41,717 nt of DNA from Candidatus Rokuibacteriota bacterium (GTDB taxonomy: Bacteria > Methylomirabilota > Methylomirabilia > Rokubacteriales > CSP1-6). Each line of letters begins with the position of its first letter. Position 1 is the stretch's first letter. The DNA is taken from NCBI GenBank assembly GCA_016188005.1, contig JACPIQ010000121.1, forward strand, positions 75,866 to 117,582. Direction: 5' to 3'. Below are positions 21,776-30,808 of the stretch, in pieces. A model generated the notes under the pieces. That model did no database searches and was not told the origin of the DNA. It saw only the letters and a program-made list of their open reading frames with translations. The position numbers and the translations under genes are program-made.

Positions 21776-22795
21776 GTGAGGGCGGCGGTGCTGCACGGCC
21801 CGCGGGATCTCCGGGTGGAGCCCGTGGCCGCGCCGGCCCCGGCGCCCGGAGAGGCCGTGGTGCGGGTGAGCGCGGTGGGGTTGTGCGGCACGGACTATCG
21901 CATCTGGAGCGGCGAGCGGCCGGTGCGCTACCCGCTCGTCATGGGGCACGAGGTCATCGGCGAGGTGGCGGCGGTGGGCGCTGGCGTGACCGCCGTGGCG
22001 CCCGGCCAGAAGGTGGCCGTCCAGCCGAACTACTCCTGCGGTGCCTGCCCCCTCTGCCTCGAGGGGAACTGGAACCTCTGCCTGTCGCGCACCGCCGTGG
22101 GCATCGACGTCGATGGCGGCTTCGCGGAGGCGGTGCGGCTGCCCGCGCGCGTGTGCTGGCCAGCCCCCGCCGACCTGGCCGATGATCAGCTGCTGCTGGC
22201 CGAGCCGCTCGCCGTCGTGGTCCGCGCGGTGCTCCGGGGCGAGGCGGCAGGGGGGGAGACGGCGGCCGTGCTGGGAGTGGGCACGCTCGGTCTGCTGGCC
22301 GTCCAGGTGCTGAAGTCCCGCGGCCTTCGCGTGCTCGCCGTGGCGCGGAGCGGGCGACGGCTCTCGCTGGCACGGGCCATGGGCGCCGATGCGGCAGCCA
22401 CCACCGAGACGGGGCCGCCGGTGCGGGCGGCGCGCGAGCTGTCCGGGCGTGAGGGTGTGGATCTGGTGATCGAGACCGCCGGCACGCCGGAGGCCGTCGA
22501 GCAGGCGGTGGAGCTGGCGCGACCCGGCGGGCGCGTGGTGCTCACGGGTCTCCCGCACGAGCCCTCGTCGGTGCACTTCTTCTGGGTGGTGCGTCGCGAG
22601 CTGCGCCTGATCGGGTCCATGATCTACCAGGACGAGTTCCCCGAGGCCATCGGACTCCTGGCCTCAGGCGCCGTCCAGACAGGGCGCCTCCTCACCCACC
22701 GCTTCCCGCTCGAGGCCATCCAGGAGGCCTTCGCTGCCCACCGATCCCCTGACGCCATCAAGGTCGCGGTGCTCCCCGGGCCGAAGGAGGTTTGA
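21776..22795 (+). CDS. Zinc-dependent alcohol dehydrogenase (MDR family)
   Basis: The 339-residue medium-chain dehydrogenase has catalytic zinc ligands in GLCGTD, GHE and LAEPLAV (Glu ligand, as in sorbitol/threonine dehydrogenases). A structural zinc lobe has CGACPLCLEGNWNLC, and the NAD-binding turn is GVGTLGL. It oxidises a polyol, threonine-like or other secondary alcohol with NAD(P); the exact substrate is not visible. The start is GTG 21776, with GGGGGAAGCCCGAG before it. It follows the ligase after 56 bases. Immediately after its stop lies a broken EamA transporter, so the 3' side has been rearranged. Confidence 0.87.
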   Translation: MRAAVLHGPRDLRVEPVAAPAPAPGEAVVRVSAVGLCGTDYRIWSGERPVRYPLVMGHEVIGEVAAVGAGVTAVAPGQKVAVQPNYSCGACPLCLEGNWNLCLSRTAVGIDVDGGFAEAVRLPARVCWPAPADLADDQLLLAEPLAVVVRAVLRGEAAGGETAAVLGVGTLGLLAVQVLKSRGLRVLAVARSGRRLSLARAMGADAAATTETGPPVRAARELSGREGVDLVIETAGTPEAVEQAVELARPGGRVVLTGLPHEPSSVHFFWVVRRELRLIGSMIYQDEFPEAIGLLASGAVQTGRLLTHRFPLEAIQEAFAAHRSPDAIKVAVLPGPKEV

Positions 22796-22796
22796 C

Positions 22797-23006
22797 GGCC
22801 TCTTCGCGGCGCTCACGACCGTGAGCCAGGGAACGGCCTATCTCCTGACGCTGTCCGCCTACGTGGAGGCGGTGAAGCAGGTGGAGATCTTCTTCGCCAT
22901 GGGCATCGGGGTGCTGGTCTTCGGCGAGCGCCAGCGAGTCCGGGAGATCGCGCCGGGCGCGCTCGTGATGCTCGCCGGGATGGTCGTGCTTTCCCTGGCC
23001 GCCTGA
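22797..23006 (+). pseudogene. Remnant of an EamA/DMT-family transporter (C-terminal end only)
   Basis: In one frame, about 70 codons read GLFAALTTVSQGTAYLLTLS, then AYVEAVKQVEIFFAMGIGVL and FGERQRVREIAPG, the last two to three membrane helices of an EamA permease (about 290 residues when intact). No start with a ribosome site exists and the first eight or so helices are missing: the frame enters directly from the end of the alcohol dehydrogenase gene. A GTG at 22821 could give a 61-residue peptide but is unlikely to be functional. I read it as the relic of a deletion or insertion. It is not close to the intact EamA gene at 29858-30742. Confidence 0.7.
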
Positions 23007-23031
23007 CGGCGGCCGCGGCCGGCCGCGCTTG

Positions 23032-23061
23032 TTGACAGGGGGCGTCCTGAGCCCGTAGCGT
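23032..23061 (+). promoter_or_regulatory. Promoter of the tandem caspase operon
   Basis: TTGACA (23032-23037), 18 nt and TAGCGT (23056-23061) give a plausible sigma70 promoter. The leader of about 35 bases carries GCGAGGAG before ATG 23103. It lies directly after a GC-rich palindromic stretch (GCGGCCGCGGCCGGCCGC) that may end upstream transcription. Confidence 0.55.
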
Positions 23062-23102
23062 AGGTGGCACCGGAGCGGGCGTTCCACCCGCGAGGAGCCC
23101 AG

Positions 23103-25562
23103 ATGACAAGAGCTTCCGCTGCGCTGCTGGTGCTCCTCGCCGTCGCCCTCGGCCCGAGCCCGGCGGCTGCCCAGAAGGAGCGCGCCGAGCGCCCCAGCTA
23201 CGCTGTCGGGGACAAGTGGCTCCGCAGCGACGGCGCCTTCGACCTCATCCGGATCGAGGGTGATGTCTACATATTCGCCTCCGACCGCGGGCGCGAGGTG
23301 CATCTCAGCCGGGACCTGGCGCTGACGAAGGTCGTCAGCCGCGGCAGCGTGGACTTCGAGCTCGACCCGGCGCCGAAGATCTCCTGGCCCCTCGAGGTGG
23401 GCAAGGAAGGCTACGCCTCGGCGCTGCTGCGCACGGGGCGCAATCCGGTCGGCGCCCAGGTCCGCGTGTTCTGGCGGGTCGAGGCCTACGAGCCAGTCAA
23501 GACTCCCGCGGGCACCGTCACGGCGTTCAGGATCTTGATGTCGCTGGCCGGCACCTTCGGGGGGCCCGCGGCCGGCCGGGAGTGGGGGACGATCCACAGC
23601 TGGTACGCGCCTGACCCCGGGCAGATCGTCGCGATGAGATCGCCTCCGGGCCCTTTGCCGAGCTTCCGCGTCGTCGCCTTCGACCGTCCGGCCATGCCGG
23701 CGCCGCTGGCGGTGGCCCTGGCCGACCCGAAGGACCAGATCAGGGTGGCGGCCGAGGAGGTCGTGGTCTCGGGCAAGGTGACCTCGGGCAAGGGCGTGTC
23801 GGCCGTCAGCGTGTCCCTCAACGGCACCGACCTCTCGCGCCAGGAGGAGAAGGGGGCGCCCCCGAAGGAGCTGGCGCTCCGGATCCCCGTCAGGCTCAGG
23901 GAGGGCAAGAACGTCCTCGTGGTGACCGCCGTGGAGGCGGGCGGCACGACGAAGCAGGAAGCACGGACCCTCTTCTATGACAGGCCGGGGTTGCCGCCGC
24001 CGGCCGCGACGACTCCGGCGCCGCCCGCCGCGGCCGCGCCCATGCCTCCCGTGCCGGGTGCGGTGGTATCGGCGCCGCCCCCGCCCCGGGGCGGCCGGCC
24101 GCGTCCCGCGGCTCCCCCCCCCGCCCCCGCGGCGTCCGTTCCCCCGCTCCAGCTCCTCGTCTCCTCCCCGGGCGATCAGGCGCGGGTGGAGCGACAGAGC
24201 GTGGCGCTCGCGGCGCTGGCGTCGGGCGGGAAGGGGATCAGCCGGGTGCTGGTCACGCTGAACGGACAGGAGGTGTCGCGCCAGGAGCCGCCCAGCCCCC
24301 AGCCCTCGCTGGCAGTGAACCTGGCTCTCACCCTCCGGGAAGGTCCGAACACACTGGTGGTCACGGCCATCGAGCCGGACGGCCAGGCGCATCAGGAGGT
24401 GCGCACGGTCCAGTACGACAAGGTGGTCCCGCTCACGGTGGACGTCCGCTACCCGACGGACCAGGGGCGTGTCACGGAGCCGTCCAGCCTCGTGGCGGCC
24501 ACGGTGGCCTCGAGCCGCGGCGTGGCGAAGGCCAGTGTCCTCCTGAACGGCGTGGAGGTGCACCAGCAGAGCGAGCGGGCGACGCCGAGATCCGTGGCCC
24601 TGGCGGTGCCCGTGACTCTCCGCGAGGGGACCAATGTCGTGGTGGTGCGCGCCGCCGAGGCCGACGGCACGGTACGCCAGGAGATCAGGACGATCGTCTA
24701 CGACAAGCCGAAGGTGGCCGCGGCCGCACCCGCGCCGCCTCCGGCTCCGGCGAAGTCCCTGCCCGATCGCTGGGCGGTCGTGATCGGGGTGGGGCGGTAC
24801 GACAGCCCCGACGTGACGCCGCTGCAGTACGCGGTTCCGGACGCCGAGGCGCTCTACCAGGTGCTGATCGGGCCGGGCGGGTTCAAGAAGGAGCACGTGC
24901 TGCTCCTCACCGACAACACGGAGCGCAAGCCCACGCTCAGGAACATCAAGTGGGCGCTCGGCACCTTCCTGACGCGCTCGGCGAAGAAGGACGACACCGT
25001 GATGATCTTCTTCGCGGGGCACGGGGCGCCGGAGGTCGACCCGCGAGGCCTCGAGCGCGACGGGCTGGCGAAGTACCTGGCCCCGTCGGATGTGGAGCCG
25101 GACGACCTCTACTCCACGGCCCTGCCCATGGACGAGATGCAGACCGTGTTCCAGCGCATCGAGGCGGAGCGGATGGTGGTGTTCCTGGACGCCTGTTACA
25201 GTGGGGCCGCGGGCGGGCGCACCTTCGCCTCGAAGAAGACGCGCGCCACCCACGTGGACGACCTCTTCCTGGAGCGGCTGACACGCTCCAGGGGACGGGC
25301 CATCGTCACCGCCTCGCGCCCCACCGAGGTGTCGCTGGAGGTGCCGGAGCTGGGGCACGGGCTCTTCACGTACTACCTGGTCCGGGGGCTCCAGGGGGCG
25401 GCCGACTTCAACCGGGACGGCATCGTCTCCTTGCAGGAGATCTATGAGTATGTGGAGCAGCAGGTGAGCCAGAAGTCGCGGGCCCTGGGAGGCAACCAGC
25501 ACCCGGTGATGAAGGGCGAGATGGAGGGCGCGCTGCCCCTGGTGAAGGTCGGCGGGCGATGA
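23103..25562 (+). CDS. Secreted caspase-family (metacaspase-like) protease with Ig-like modules and EF-hand, copy 1
   Basis: 819 residues. A signal peptide (1-24) precedes a beta-rich domain (about 30-195) with a DUF3108-like FRI...WYAP pattern. Three Ig-like modules follow (about 197-292, 348-440, 441-540), each ending like QEVRTVQYD, with a Pro/Ala linker at 295-345. The caspase p20-like domain starts near 554 (RWAVVIGVGRY); its catalytic dyad is His640 in FFAGHGAPE and Cys698 in [12 protein letters not shown] canonical EF-hand loop, [12 protein letters not shown] (768-779), lies in the C-terminal part. It is probably a calcium-responsive Arg/Lys-specific peptidase outside the cytoplasm. 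ATG 23103 is preferred for its signal peptide. Its stop overlaps the next start. Confidence 0.85.
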   Translation: MTRASAALLVLLAVALGPSPAAAQKERAERPSYAVGDKWLRSDGAFDLIRIEGDVYIFASDRGREVHLSRDLALTKVVSRGSVDFELDPAPKISWPLEVGKEGYASALLRTGRNPVGAQVRVFWRVEAYEPVKTPAGTVTAFRILMSLAGTFGGPAAGREWGTIHSWYAPDPGQIVAMRSPPGPLPSFRVVAFDRPAMPAPLAVALADPKDQIRVAAEEVVVSGKVTSGKGVSAVSVSLNGTDLSRQEEKGAPPKELALRIPVRLREGKNVLVVTAVEAGGTTKQEARTLFYDRPGLPPPAATTPAPPAAAAPMPPVPGAVVSAPPPPRGGRPRPAAPPPAPAASVPPLQLLVSSPGDQARVERQSVALAALASGGKGISRVLVTLNGQEVSRQEPPSPQPSLAVNLALTLREGPNTLVVTAIEPDGQAHQEVRTVQYDKVVPLTVDVRYPTDQGRVTEPSSLVAATVASSRGVAKASVLLNGVEVHQQSERATPRSVALAVPVTLREGTNVVVVRAAEADGTVRQEIRTIVYDKPKVAAAAPAPPPAPAKSLPDRWAVVIGVGRYDSPDVTPLQYAVPDAEALYQVLIGPGGFKKEHVLLLTDNTERKPTLRNIKWALGTFLTRSAKKDDTVMIFFAGHGAPEVDPRGLERDGLAKYLAPSDVEPDDLYSTALPMDEMQTVFQRIEAERMVVFLDACYSGAAGGRTFASKKTRATHVDDLFLERLTRSRGRAIVTASRPTEVSLEVPELGHGLFTYYLVRGLQGAADFNRDGIVSLQEIYEYVEQQVSQKSRALGGNQHPVMKGEMEGALPLVKVGGR

Positions 25563-27913
25563 GCCGGGCGCGCCAGGTGTCGCTTCTCGCGCTTCTGACC
25601 GTGGGCCTGCTGGCGTCGCCGTCTTCTGCCCCCGCCCAGAAGCCGCGCGCCGAGCGCCCGACCTATGCGCTCGGCGAGAAGTGGGTCCGCAGCGACGGCC
25701 TCTTCGAGCTCGTCCGGATCGACCGCGATCTCTACATCTTCGCCCAGGGCCCCACCCGCCAGGTGCATCTCACTCGTGATCTCGGAATCGCGCACCTGGA
25801 GAACGGCCCGTACTACCTCACCATCGATCCCCCCTTCAACCTGCGCTGGCCGCTGGAGGTGGGGAAGTTCGGCATCAGCGACGTCCGGTGGAGGTGGGAT
25901 GCGAATCCGTCGGGGTTGCCGGCGAAGCTGACCTGGAGCGTCGAGGCCGTCGAGGAGGTCCAGGTCCGCGCGGGACGGTTCCAGGCCTTCCGGATCCAGC
26001 TCCAGGTCGAGTACTCGGCGAGCACGACCCACTACCATCAACTCTGGTACGCTCCCGATGTCCGCCAGTTCGTCAAGTCGGAGTGGATGGTCAGTGCGCC
26101 GGCGGCCCGCTTCGAGGTCGTCTCCGTCGAGCAGCCGCAGCCTCCCCTGGCCGTTGTGCTCGCTCGCCCCGTCGACGGCGCCGTCGTCGCCGCGCCCGAC
26201 CTCGTGGTCACGGGCGCGGTGCGGGGCGGGGCCGGCGGCGGCGAGGTACGCGCCACGGTGAACGGCACCGAGGTGCCGGTGGTGACGAGGCCGGGCCCCG
26301 AGGGTGCCGATCTGGCGCTCAGCGCTGCTGTCCGGTTGAAGGAGGGGCGGAACGTGATCCTGATCACCGCCACCGACCGGCGGGGCGCCGTTCAGCAGCA
26401 GGCGCGCACCGTCGTCTTCGAGCGTTCCCCGCCCGTCGGTGAGCGGCCGACGGCGCCGCGACCGCCGGCTGTGGTGGGGCCGAAGGCTCCACCCGCAGGG
26501 TTGACGGTCGCGCTCTCGTCCCCCGAGCACCGGTCGACCACCGCCCAGGAAGCCGTCACGCTGGCCGGCATGGCATCCAGCGGCCATGGGGTGACCAGCG
26601 TCGTCGTGACCCTCAACGGCACCGAGGTCTCGCGGCTCCAGCAGCCCGGTGCCCCACGGGCGGTCCCGGTCAACCTCCCCCTGCGGCTCCGTCAGGGCAC
26701 CAACACGCTGGTCGTGACGGCTTCGGACGCCGGCGGCGGCGTCCACCAGGAAGTGCGCACGATCGAGTACGAGCCGCGGATCCCGCTGACGATCACCTTC
26801 CGCTATCCGGAGGATCGGGCACGAGTGGGAGAGGAGTCGAGCATCGTGGCGGCCGTGGTGACGTCGAGCAAGGGCGTGGCCAGGGCCACGGTGAGCGTCA
26901 ACGGCGTCGAGGTCCATCAGCAGACCGAGCGCACACCGGCACGGGCCGTGGTCGTCTCCGCGCCGGTGACCCTCCGCGACGGCGCCAATGCGATCGTCGT
27001 CAGCGGTATCGAGGCGGACGGGACCGTGACGCAGGAGGTGCGGACGGTCTTCCTCGATCGCCCCAGGCCCGCCGGGGAGGCGGTACCCGTGCCGGGGACG
27101 CCCGCCCCGCCCGCGGAACGCTGGGCGGTGGTGATCGGGATCGGCCGGTACGAGAGCCAGGGCATCCCACGGCTGAGCTACACCCTGTCCGACGCCGAGG
27201 CGATGTACCAGACGCTCCTCGCCGCGGCCGGCTTCAAGAAGGAGCATGTGCTCGTGCTGACGGACCGGACGGAGCGCAAGCCGACGCTCAGGAACATCAA
27301 GTGGGCGCTGGGGACATTCCTGGCCCGATCGGCGAAGAGACAGGACACGGTCGTGATCTACTTCGCGGGCCACGGGGCCCCCGAGGTGGACCAGCGCGGG
27401 GTGGAGCGGGACGGGCTGGCGAAGTACCTGATCCCGGCGGATGCGGACCCGGACGATCTCTTCTCGACCGCGCTGGCCATGGACGATATCCAGACGATCT
27501 TCGGCCGGATCGAGGCGGAGCGCGTGGTGGTGTTCCTGGACGCCTGCTACAGCGGGGCGGCGGGCGGGCGGACCTTCTCGTCGAGGAAGACGCGGGCGGG
27601 GCACGTGGACGATCTCTTCCTGGAACGGCTCACGCGCTCGAAGGGGCGAGCGATCATCACGGCGTCACGCCCGACGGAGGTGTCCATCGAGCTGCCAGAG
27701 CTGGGGCATGGTCTCTTCACCTACTACCTCGTCTTGGGGCTCACGGGTGCCGCCGATCTCAACCGGGACGGGATCGTGTCGCTGCAGGAGCTGTACGAGT
27801 ACCTGGAGCAGCAGGTCACGCAGAAGTCGCGGGCGGTGGGAGGCAACCAGCACCCGGTGATGAAGGGGGAGATGGAGGGCTCGCTGCCGCTCGTCAAGGT
27901 ACGGGGGCGCTAG
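25559..27913 (+). CDS. Secreted caspase-family protease with Ig-like modules and EF-hand, copy 2
   Basis: The 784-residue paralogue of the preceding gene has the same layout: signal peptide (1-25), N-terminal beta domain (about 30-195), three Ig-like modules (about 198-290, 313-405, 406-500), and a caspase domain from about 520. His605 lies in YFAGHGAPE, Cys663 in [11 protein letters not shown], and the EF-hand loop is [12 protein letters not shown] (733-744). The long Pro/Ala linker of copy 1 is shortened. The caspase halves are nearly the same ([34 protein letters not shown] in both), while the N-terminal parts have diverged. The ATGA overlap with copy 1 suggests linked translation. It ends tail to tail with queF, overlapping by four bases. 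Confidence 0.85.
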   Translation: MSRARQVSLLALLTVGLLASPSSAPAQKPRAERPTYALGEKWVRSDGLFELVRIDRDLYIFAQGPTRQVHLTRDLGIAHLENGPYYLTIDPPFNLRWPLEVGKFGISDVRWRWDANPSGLPAKLTWSVEAVEEVQVRAGRFQAFRIQLQVEYSASTTHYHQLWYAPDVRQFVKSEWMVSAPAARFEVVSVEQPQPPLAVVLARPVDGAVVAAPDLVVTGAVRGGAGGGEVRATVNGTEVPVVTRPGPEGADLALSAAVRLKEGRNVILITATDRRGAVQQQARTVVFERSPPVGERPTAPRPPAVVGPKAPPAGLTVALSSPEHRSTTAQEAVTLAGMASSGHGVTSVVVTLNGTEVSRLQQPGAPRAVPVNLPLRLRQGTNTLVVTASDAGGGVHQEVRTIEYEPRIPLTITFRYPEDRARVGEESSIVAAVVTSSKGVARATVSVNGVEVHQQTERTPARAVVVSAPVTLRDGANAIVVSGIEADGTVTQEVRTVFLDRPRPAGEAVPVPGTPAPPAERWAVVIGIGRYESQGIPRLSYTLSDAEAMYQTLLAAAGFKKEHVLVLTDRTERKPTLRNIKWALGTFLARSAKRQDTVVIYFAGHGAPEVDQRGVERDGLAKYLIPADADPDDLFSTALAMDDIQTIFGRIEAERVVVFLDACYSGAAGGRTFSSRKTRAGHVDDLFLERLTRSKGRAIITASRPTEVSIELPELGHGLFTYYLVLGLTGAADLNRDGIVSLQELYEYLEQQVTQKSRAVGGNQHPVMKGEMEGSLPLVKVRGR

Positions 27914-28275
27914 AGCTCCCGCCGCGTACCGTGGGTGGCGCGCACCACGGTCTTGATCCCGCCGCGCACGCTGAAGTCCCCGACCACCTCGATCCAGCGC
28001 GGGGCGGCGACGGCCACGAAGTCGTCGAGGATCCGGTTGGTCACGTCCTCGTGGAAGGCCCCCTCGTTCCGGTACGACCAGATGTACAGCTTGAGGGACT
28101 TGAGCTCCACGAGGTGCCGGTCGGGGATGTAGCGGATCCGGATGGTCGCGAAGTCCGGCTGGCCCGTCCTCGGGCAGAGACAGGTGAACTCGGGGATGTC
28201 GACGGCCACCTCATAGTCGCGCTCCGCATGGGGGTTCGGCACCACCTCCAGCGCTTTCGACGGCTGGCTCGGCAT
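27910..28275 (-). CDS. queF: NADPH-dependent 7-cyano-7-deazaguanine reductase QueF
   Basis: The 121-residue protein is a short, unimodular (type I) Que[15 protein letters not shown] holds the catalytic Cys34 and Asp41, seven apart as in the Bacillus enzyme (Cys55/Asp62). [20 protein letters not shown] is the nitrile-substrate/NADPH region. It reduces preQ0 to preQ1 in queuosine tRNA-modification synthesis. No other que gene is in the window. The ATG at 28275 has a promoter six bases upstream and no ribosome site. The end overlaps the caspase gene by four bases. Confidence 0.93.
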   Translation of the reverse strand: MPSQPSKALEVVPNPHAERDYEVAVDIPEFTCLCPRTGQPDFATIRIRYIPDRHLVELKSLKLYIWSYRNEGAFHEDVTNRILDDFVAVAAPRWIEVVGDFSVRGGIKTVVRATHGTRREL

Positions 28276-28281
28276 GGCTCG

Positions 28282-28311
28282 ACGCTACCGCGGGGTCCTG
28301 CGCGGCGTCAA
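28282..28311 (-). promoter_or_regulatory. queF promoter, probably leaderless
   Basis: On the minus strand, TTGACG (28311-28306), an 18-nt spacer and TAGCGT (28287-28282) are followed after exactly six bases (CGAGCC) by the queF ATG. This is the same geometry as at sppA, phaR and the GatC-like gene. The promoter overlaps the last codons of the upstream metallopeptidase. Confidence 0.6.
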
Positions 28312-29633
28312 GGACGCTGCGTGCCGGCTCCTCCGCTTGCGCGCCAGATCGCCTCGCGGACCCGGTCGGCGGCCGGCCGGGGAATGTGCTCGAGCAGGAT
28401 CGTCCGCGTGCCCCGGCGCTCCGCGACGAAGGCGCGCGCGCCCTCGCGCCACGACACGAGACTGCCACCGCCGCGCGCGGCCCGGCCGGCCAGGGCCGGG
28501 TGGCGGCCCTCCACGACTCGCGCCAGGGCCGCCCGCAGTGCCTCCGCCGCTCCCTTGCTCTCCATGGCTACGACCCAGGCCACGAGGAAGCGGCCGCTGC
28601 CGTCTTCCCACACCCGGTAGCGATCGCCCCGCCAGCCCGCCGCCGCGCGGCTCCCCTCCTGGGGGCCGACGTGCAGACCGAGGACGGCACCGAGGCCGAA
28701 CTCGCCCAGCTCGTCCTCGGTGACCAGACGCGCGTCCGGCAGGAGCGCGGTGAGATCGGGAAGCTGCACGGGGACGGGGTCCTCGCGCCGGGTCAGGCGC
28801 TTCTCGGGATGCAGGATCTGGGCGGTGGAGCGCGGAGGATCGCGATAGAGACGCCCGATCGCCTGCCAGGGATGCTGCTTCCTGAACCGGTGAATGAACT
28901 CGAGCCCCTCCACGTAGGCGAACAGGAGCAGGTCCCGGAGGAAGGCCGGTGCGCTCTGGATCACGGGGCCCCTGGAGCCGGCGGCAATGAGCCCGCGGAC
29001 TGCGCTCATGTCGGGAAGGGAGGCGAAGTCCGAGCCCTGGGCGCGGAGGACGAGATCGAGCATGACGCCCACGGCCTCCCCCTCGACGAGCGCCTGCAAG
29101 GCCAGGAGGCGATCTCCCTGGCCCGGCACGGGGGCGAGGAAGCGGTCCAGCGAGATCTCGCGGTCCTGGAGGGCGTGAACCAGCTCGTGCAGGAGCGCCA
29201 CCTGCTGCTGCGCGGGAGCGAGCCAGTCGCCGAGCACCATGACCTTCGCGCGCGGGTCGTAGTAGGCCGACACCTGCTCCTCCATGAGGTCGAGGAAGAG
29301 TCGGCGCAGGTCGTAGTCCGCCGGGATGAGCCCCCAGGCCACCAGGGCCTTGCGCTCCGCCTCCAGGCGGAGCGGCGCGTAGCGTCGGTCCAGCTCCTCC
29401 TCGATGAAGCGCCGGCTCTCCTCGCGGGAGCGGATGACGACGGGCGGCGGCGGCCCCGGGTTGGGCATGCCCCTGAGCGCGGCGACCTGGCCGTAGAGCG
29501 AGGCAGCCAGCGCCTCGAGCGAGGTGGCGGGTAGGCCGGGTTGCGCCCACGCGGGCGCCAGGGGAGCCAGCGTCGCCGAGAGGGCGAGCGCCAGCACGGC
29601 CAGCAGGGGAGGCCGGCGACAGAACGGCGTCAC
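28308..29633 (-). CDS. Exported zinc metallopeptidase (HExxH, gluzincin-like)
   Basis: 441 residues from GTG 29633. A signal peptide (MTPFCRRPPLLAVLALALSA... to AWAQ) precedes a peptidase domain with LLHELVHALQD (zinc ligands His149, His153; catalytic Glu150) and a downstream ALVEGEAVGVML, in which a Glu can be the third ligand. I do not recognise the exact family; it resembles uncharacterised bacterial proteins annotated only by HExxH. The C-terminal third (about 290-440) is a mixed alpha/beta region without a motif. The start is uncertain because the upstream frame runs into 110-bp repeats; the GTG has GGAG eleven bases before it. It is probably periplasmic. Confidence 0.75.
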   Translation of the reverse strand: MTPFCRRPPLLAVLALALSATLAPLAPAWAQPGLPATSLEALAASLYGQVAALRGMPNPGPPPPVVIRSREESRRFIEEELDRRYAPLRLEAERKALVAWGLIPADYDLRRLFLDLMEEQVSAYYDPRAKVMVLGDWLAPAQQQVALLHELVHALQDREISLDRFLAPVPGQGDRLLALQALVEGEAVGVMLDLVLRAQGSDFASLPDMSAVRGLIAAGSRGPVIQSAPAFLRDLLLFAYVEGLEFIHRFRKQHPWQAIGRLYRDPPRSTAQILHPEKRLTRREDPVPVQLPDLTALLPDARLVTEDELGEFGLGAVLGLHVGPQEGSRAAAGWRGDRYRVWEDGSGRFLVAWVVAMESKGAAEALRAALARVVEGRHPALAGRAARGGGSLVSWREGARAFVAERRGTRTILLEHIPRPAADRVREAIWRASGGAGTQRP

Positions 29634-29890
29634 GCGATCATCTCCGGGTGGCCAGGCCGATTCCCGCCGCATTGTCAGGTCCAACATGCCTGGCGGCATG
29701 TTGGCCGTGGGCGAGAGGGTCGCGGCCACCGGCGGGGCGTCACGCGGTCATCTCCGCGTGGCCAGGCCGATCCCCGCCGCATCGCCATGTCCAACATGCC
29801 TGGCGGCATGTTGGCCGTGGGCGAGAGGGTTGCGGCCACCGGCGGGGCGTCACGCGATCATCTCCGGGTGGCCAGGCCGATTCCCGCCGC
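29626..29890. repeat. 110-bp tandem direct repeats with internal hairpins
   Basis: Two full 110-bp copies (29626-29735, 29736-29845) and a partial third (from 29846 to about 29890) begin with GGCGTCACGCG. Each full copy contains a perfect hairpin, CCAACATGCC-TGGC-GGCATGTTGG (29681-29704 and 29791-29814). The third, partial copy coincides with the last codons and stop of the EamA gene (AGIGLATRR). The array therefore looks like a duplicated 3' end of that gene. It separates the EamA gene from the metallopeptidase and runs into the latter's start. Confidence 0.9.
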
Positions 29891-30742
29891 TACCATGAGA
29901 GAGGAGAGGAGGAGGGTGGGGGTGAGGGGGTCGCCCGCGATAGCGGCGGAGAGCAACACGCCCCAGATCGGGGAAGTGAGGGCGCAGGCGGCCAGCGCGC
30001 TCGGGCGGTAGACCTCGAGCTGCCAGGTGTTGACGACGAAGTTGAAGCCGGCCACGATCACCCCCTGGTAGAAGAGCGAGGCAGCCAGCGAGACGGTGTA
30101 GTGCGTGGGGAAGGCCGCCTCCCACCAGTGGCTTGCCAGGAAGAAGCAGGCGCTCCCGATGGCCGACTGGCCGAGGAGGAGCTTGACCGGGTCGAACCGT
30201 TGCACGGCGCGCGCCATGTACACGGTGCGCTCGCCGAGCAGGAGCGCGCTGGCTGCGACCACGAGGTCACCGAGCAGCGTGCCGCTCTGGAAGGAGAAGT
30301 CGCGGGTGAAAAGGAGCACGATTCCCCCGTAGGCCATGGCGACGCCGCCGAGCTTGGCCGGCGTCATGCGGTCCCCCGGGATGAAGAAGTGGGCCAGCAC
30401 CACCGTGTGGATCGCGTAGGAGTTCAAGAGGACGGAGGCGTGTGCGGCCGTCGTCAGGTTGATCCCGATGTTCATGAGCCCGATCTGGACGGTGAAGAGG
30501 AGCCCCAGCGACCCAAGCACGCTCCACTCTCCGCGCTTCACGGTCAGCACGCCCTGCCGGCGGGTGTACCGCGCGTAGGCGAGGATGCAGAGCCCGCCCA
30601 GGACGAAGCGCATCCACGCGAGCCGGAGCGGAGGGGCTCCGGCGAGCCCGATCTTCACGGCCACCGGGTTGCCGCCCCAGAGGGCGGCCAGGAGGAGTGC
30701 GACGAGGGCGCCCCTCGCATCGAGCGGTCGGAGATGGGCCAC
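29858..30742 (-). CDS. EamA/DMT-family transporter
   Basis: The 294-residue integral membrane protein has about ten hydrophobic helices in two EamA halves: ALVALLLAALWGGNPVAVKI at the start, and LVVAASALLLGERTVYMARA opening the second half. The family (drug/metabolite transporters) exports or takes up small metabolites; the substrate is unknown. The start is GTG at 30742. The last eight codons lie in the first unit of the 110-bp repeats, so the natural 3' end has been copied downstream. It is transcribed away from the YchF-like gene. Confidence 0.87.
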   Translation of the reverse strand: MAHLRPLDARGALVALLLAALWGGNPVAVKIGLAGAPPLRLAWMRFVLGGLCILAYARYTRRQGVLTVKRGEWSVLGSLGLLFTVQIGLMNIGINLTTAAHASVLLNSYAIHTVVLAHFFIPGDRMTPAKLGGVAMAYGGIVLLFTRDFSFQSGTLLGDLVVAASALLLGERTVYMARAVQRFDPVKLLLGQSAIGSACFFLASHWWEAAFPTHYTVSLAASLFYQGVIVAGFNFVVNTWQLEVYRPSALAACALTSPIWGVLLSAAIAGDPLTPTLLLSSLMVAAGIGLATRR

Positions 30743-30775
30743 GGGAGCGCGGCTAGGGGCGTGTGGGCGTCACGG

Positions 30776-30793
30776 CCATGGCGGCTGCCATGG
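30776..30793. promoter_or_regulatory. Palindrome between divergent EamA and YchF genes
   Basis: CCATGGC (30776-30782), GGCT and GCCATGG (30787-30793) form a perfect 7-bp inverted repeat in the 66-base gap between two divergent genes. A -10-like TAGCAT (30794-30799) adjoins it toward the YchF gene. It could be an operator for either gene; no binding protein can be named. Confidence 0.4.
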
Positions 30794-30808
30794 TAGCATG
30801 AGGGCCTC

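Noticed and set aside
22758-25502. A 914-codon open frame on the minus strand opposite the first caspase gene
   Set aside because: It is antisense to a protein with clear signal peptide, catalytic dyad and EF-hand. Its own translation is His/Arg/Gly-rich without any fold or ribosome site, a common effect of high GC.
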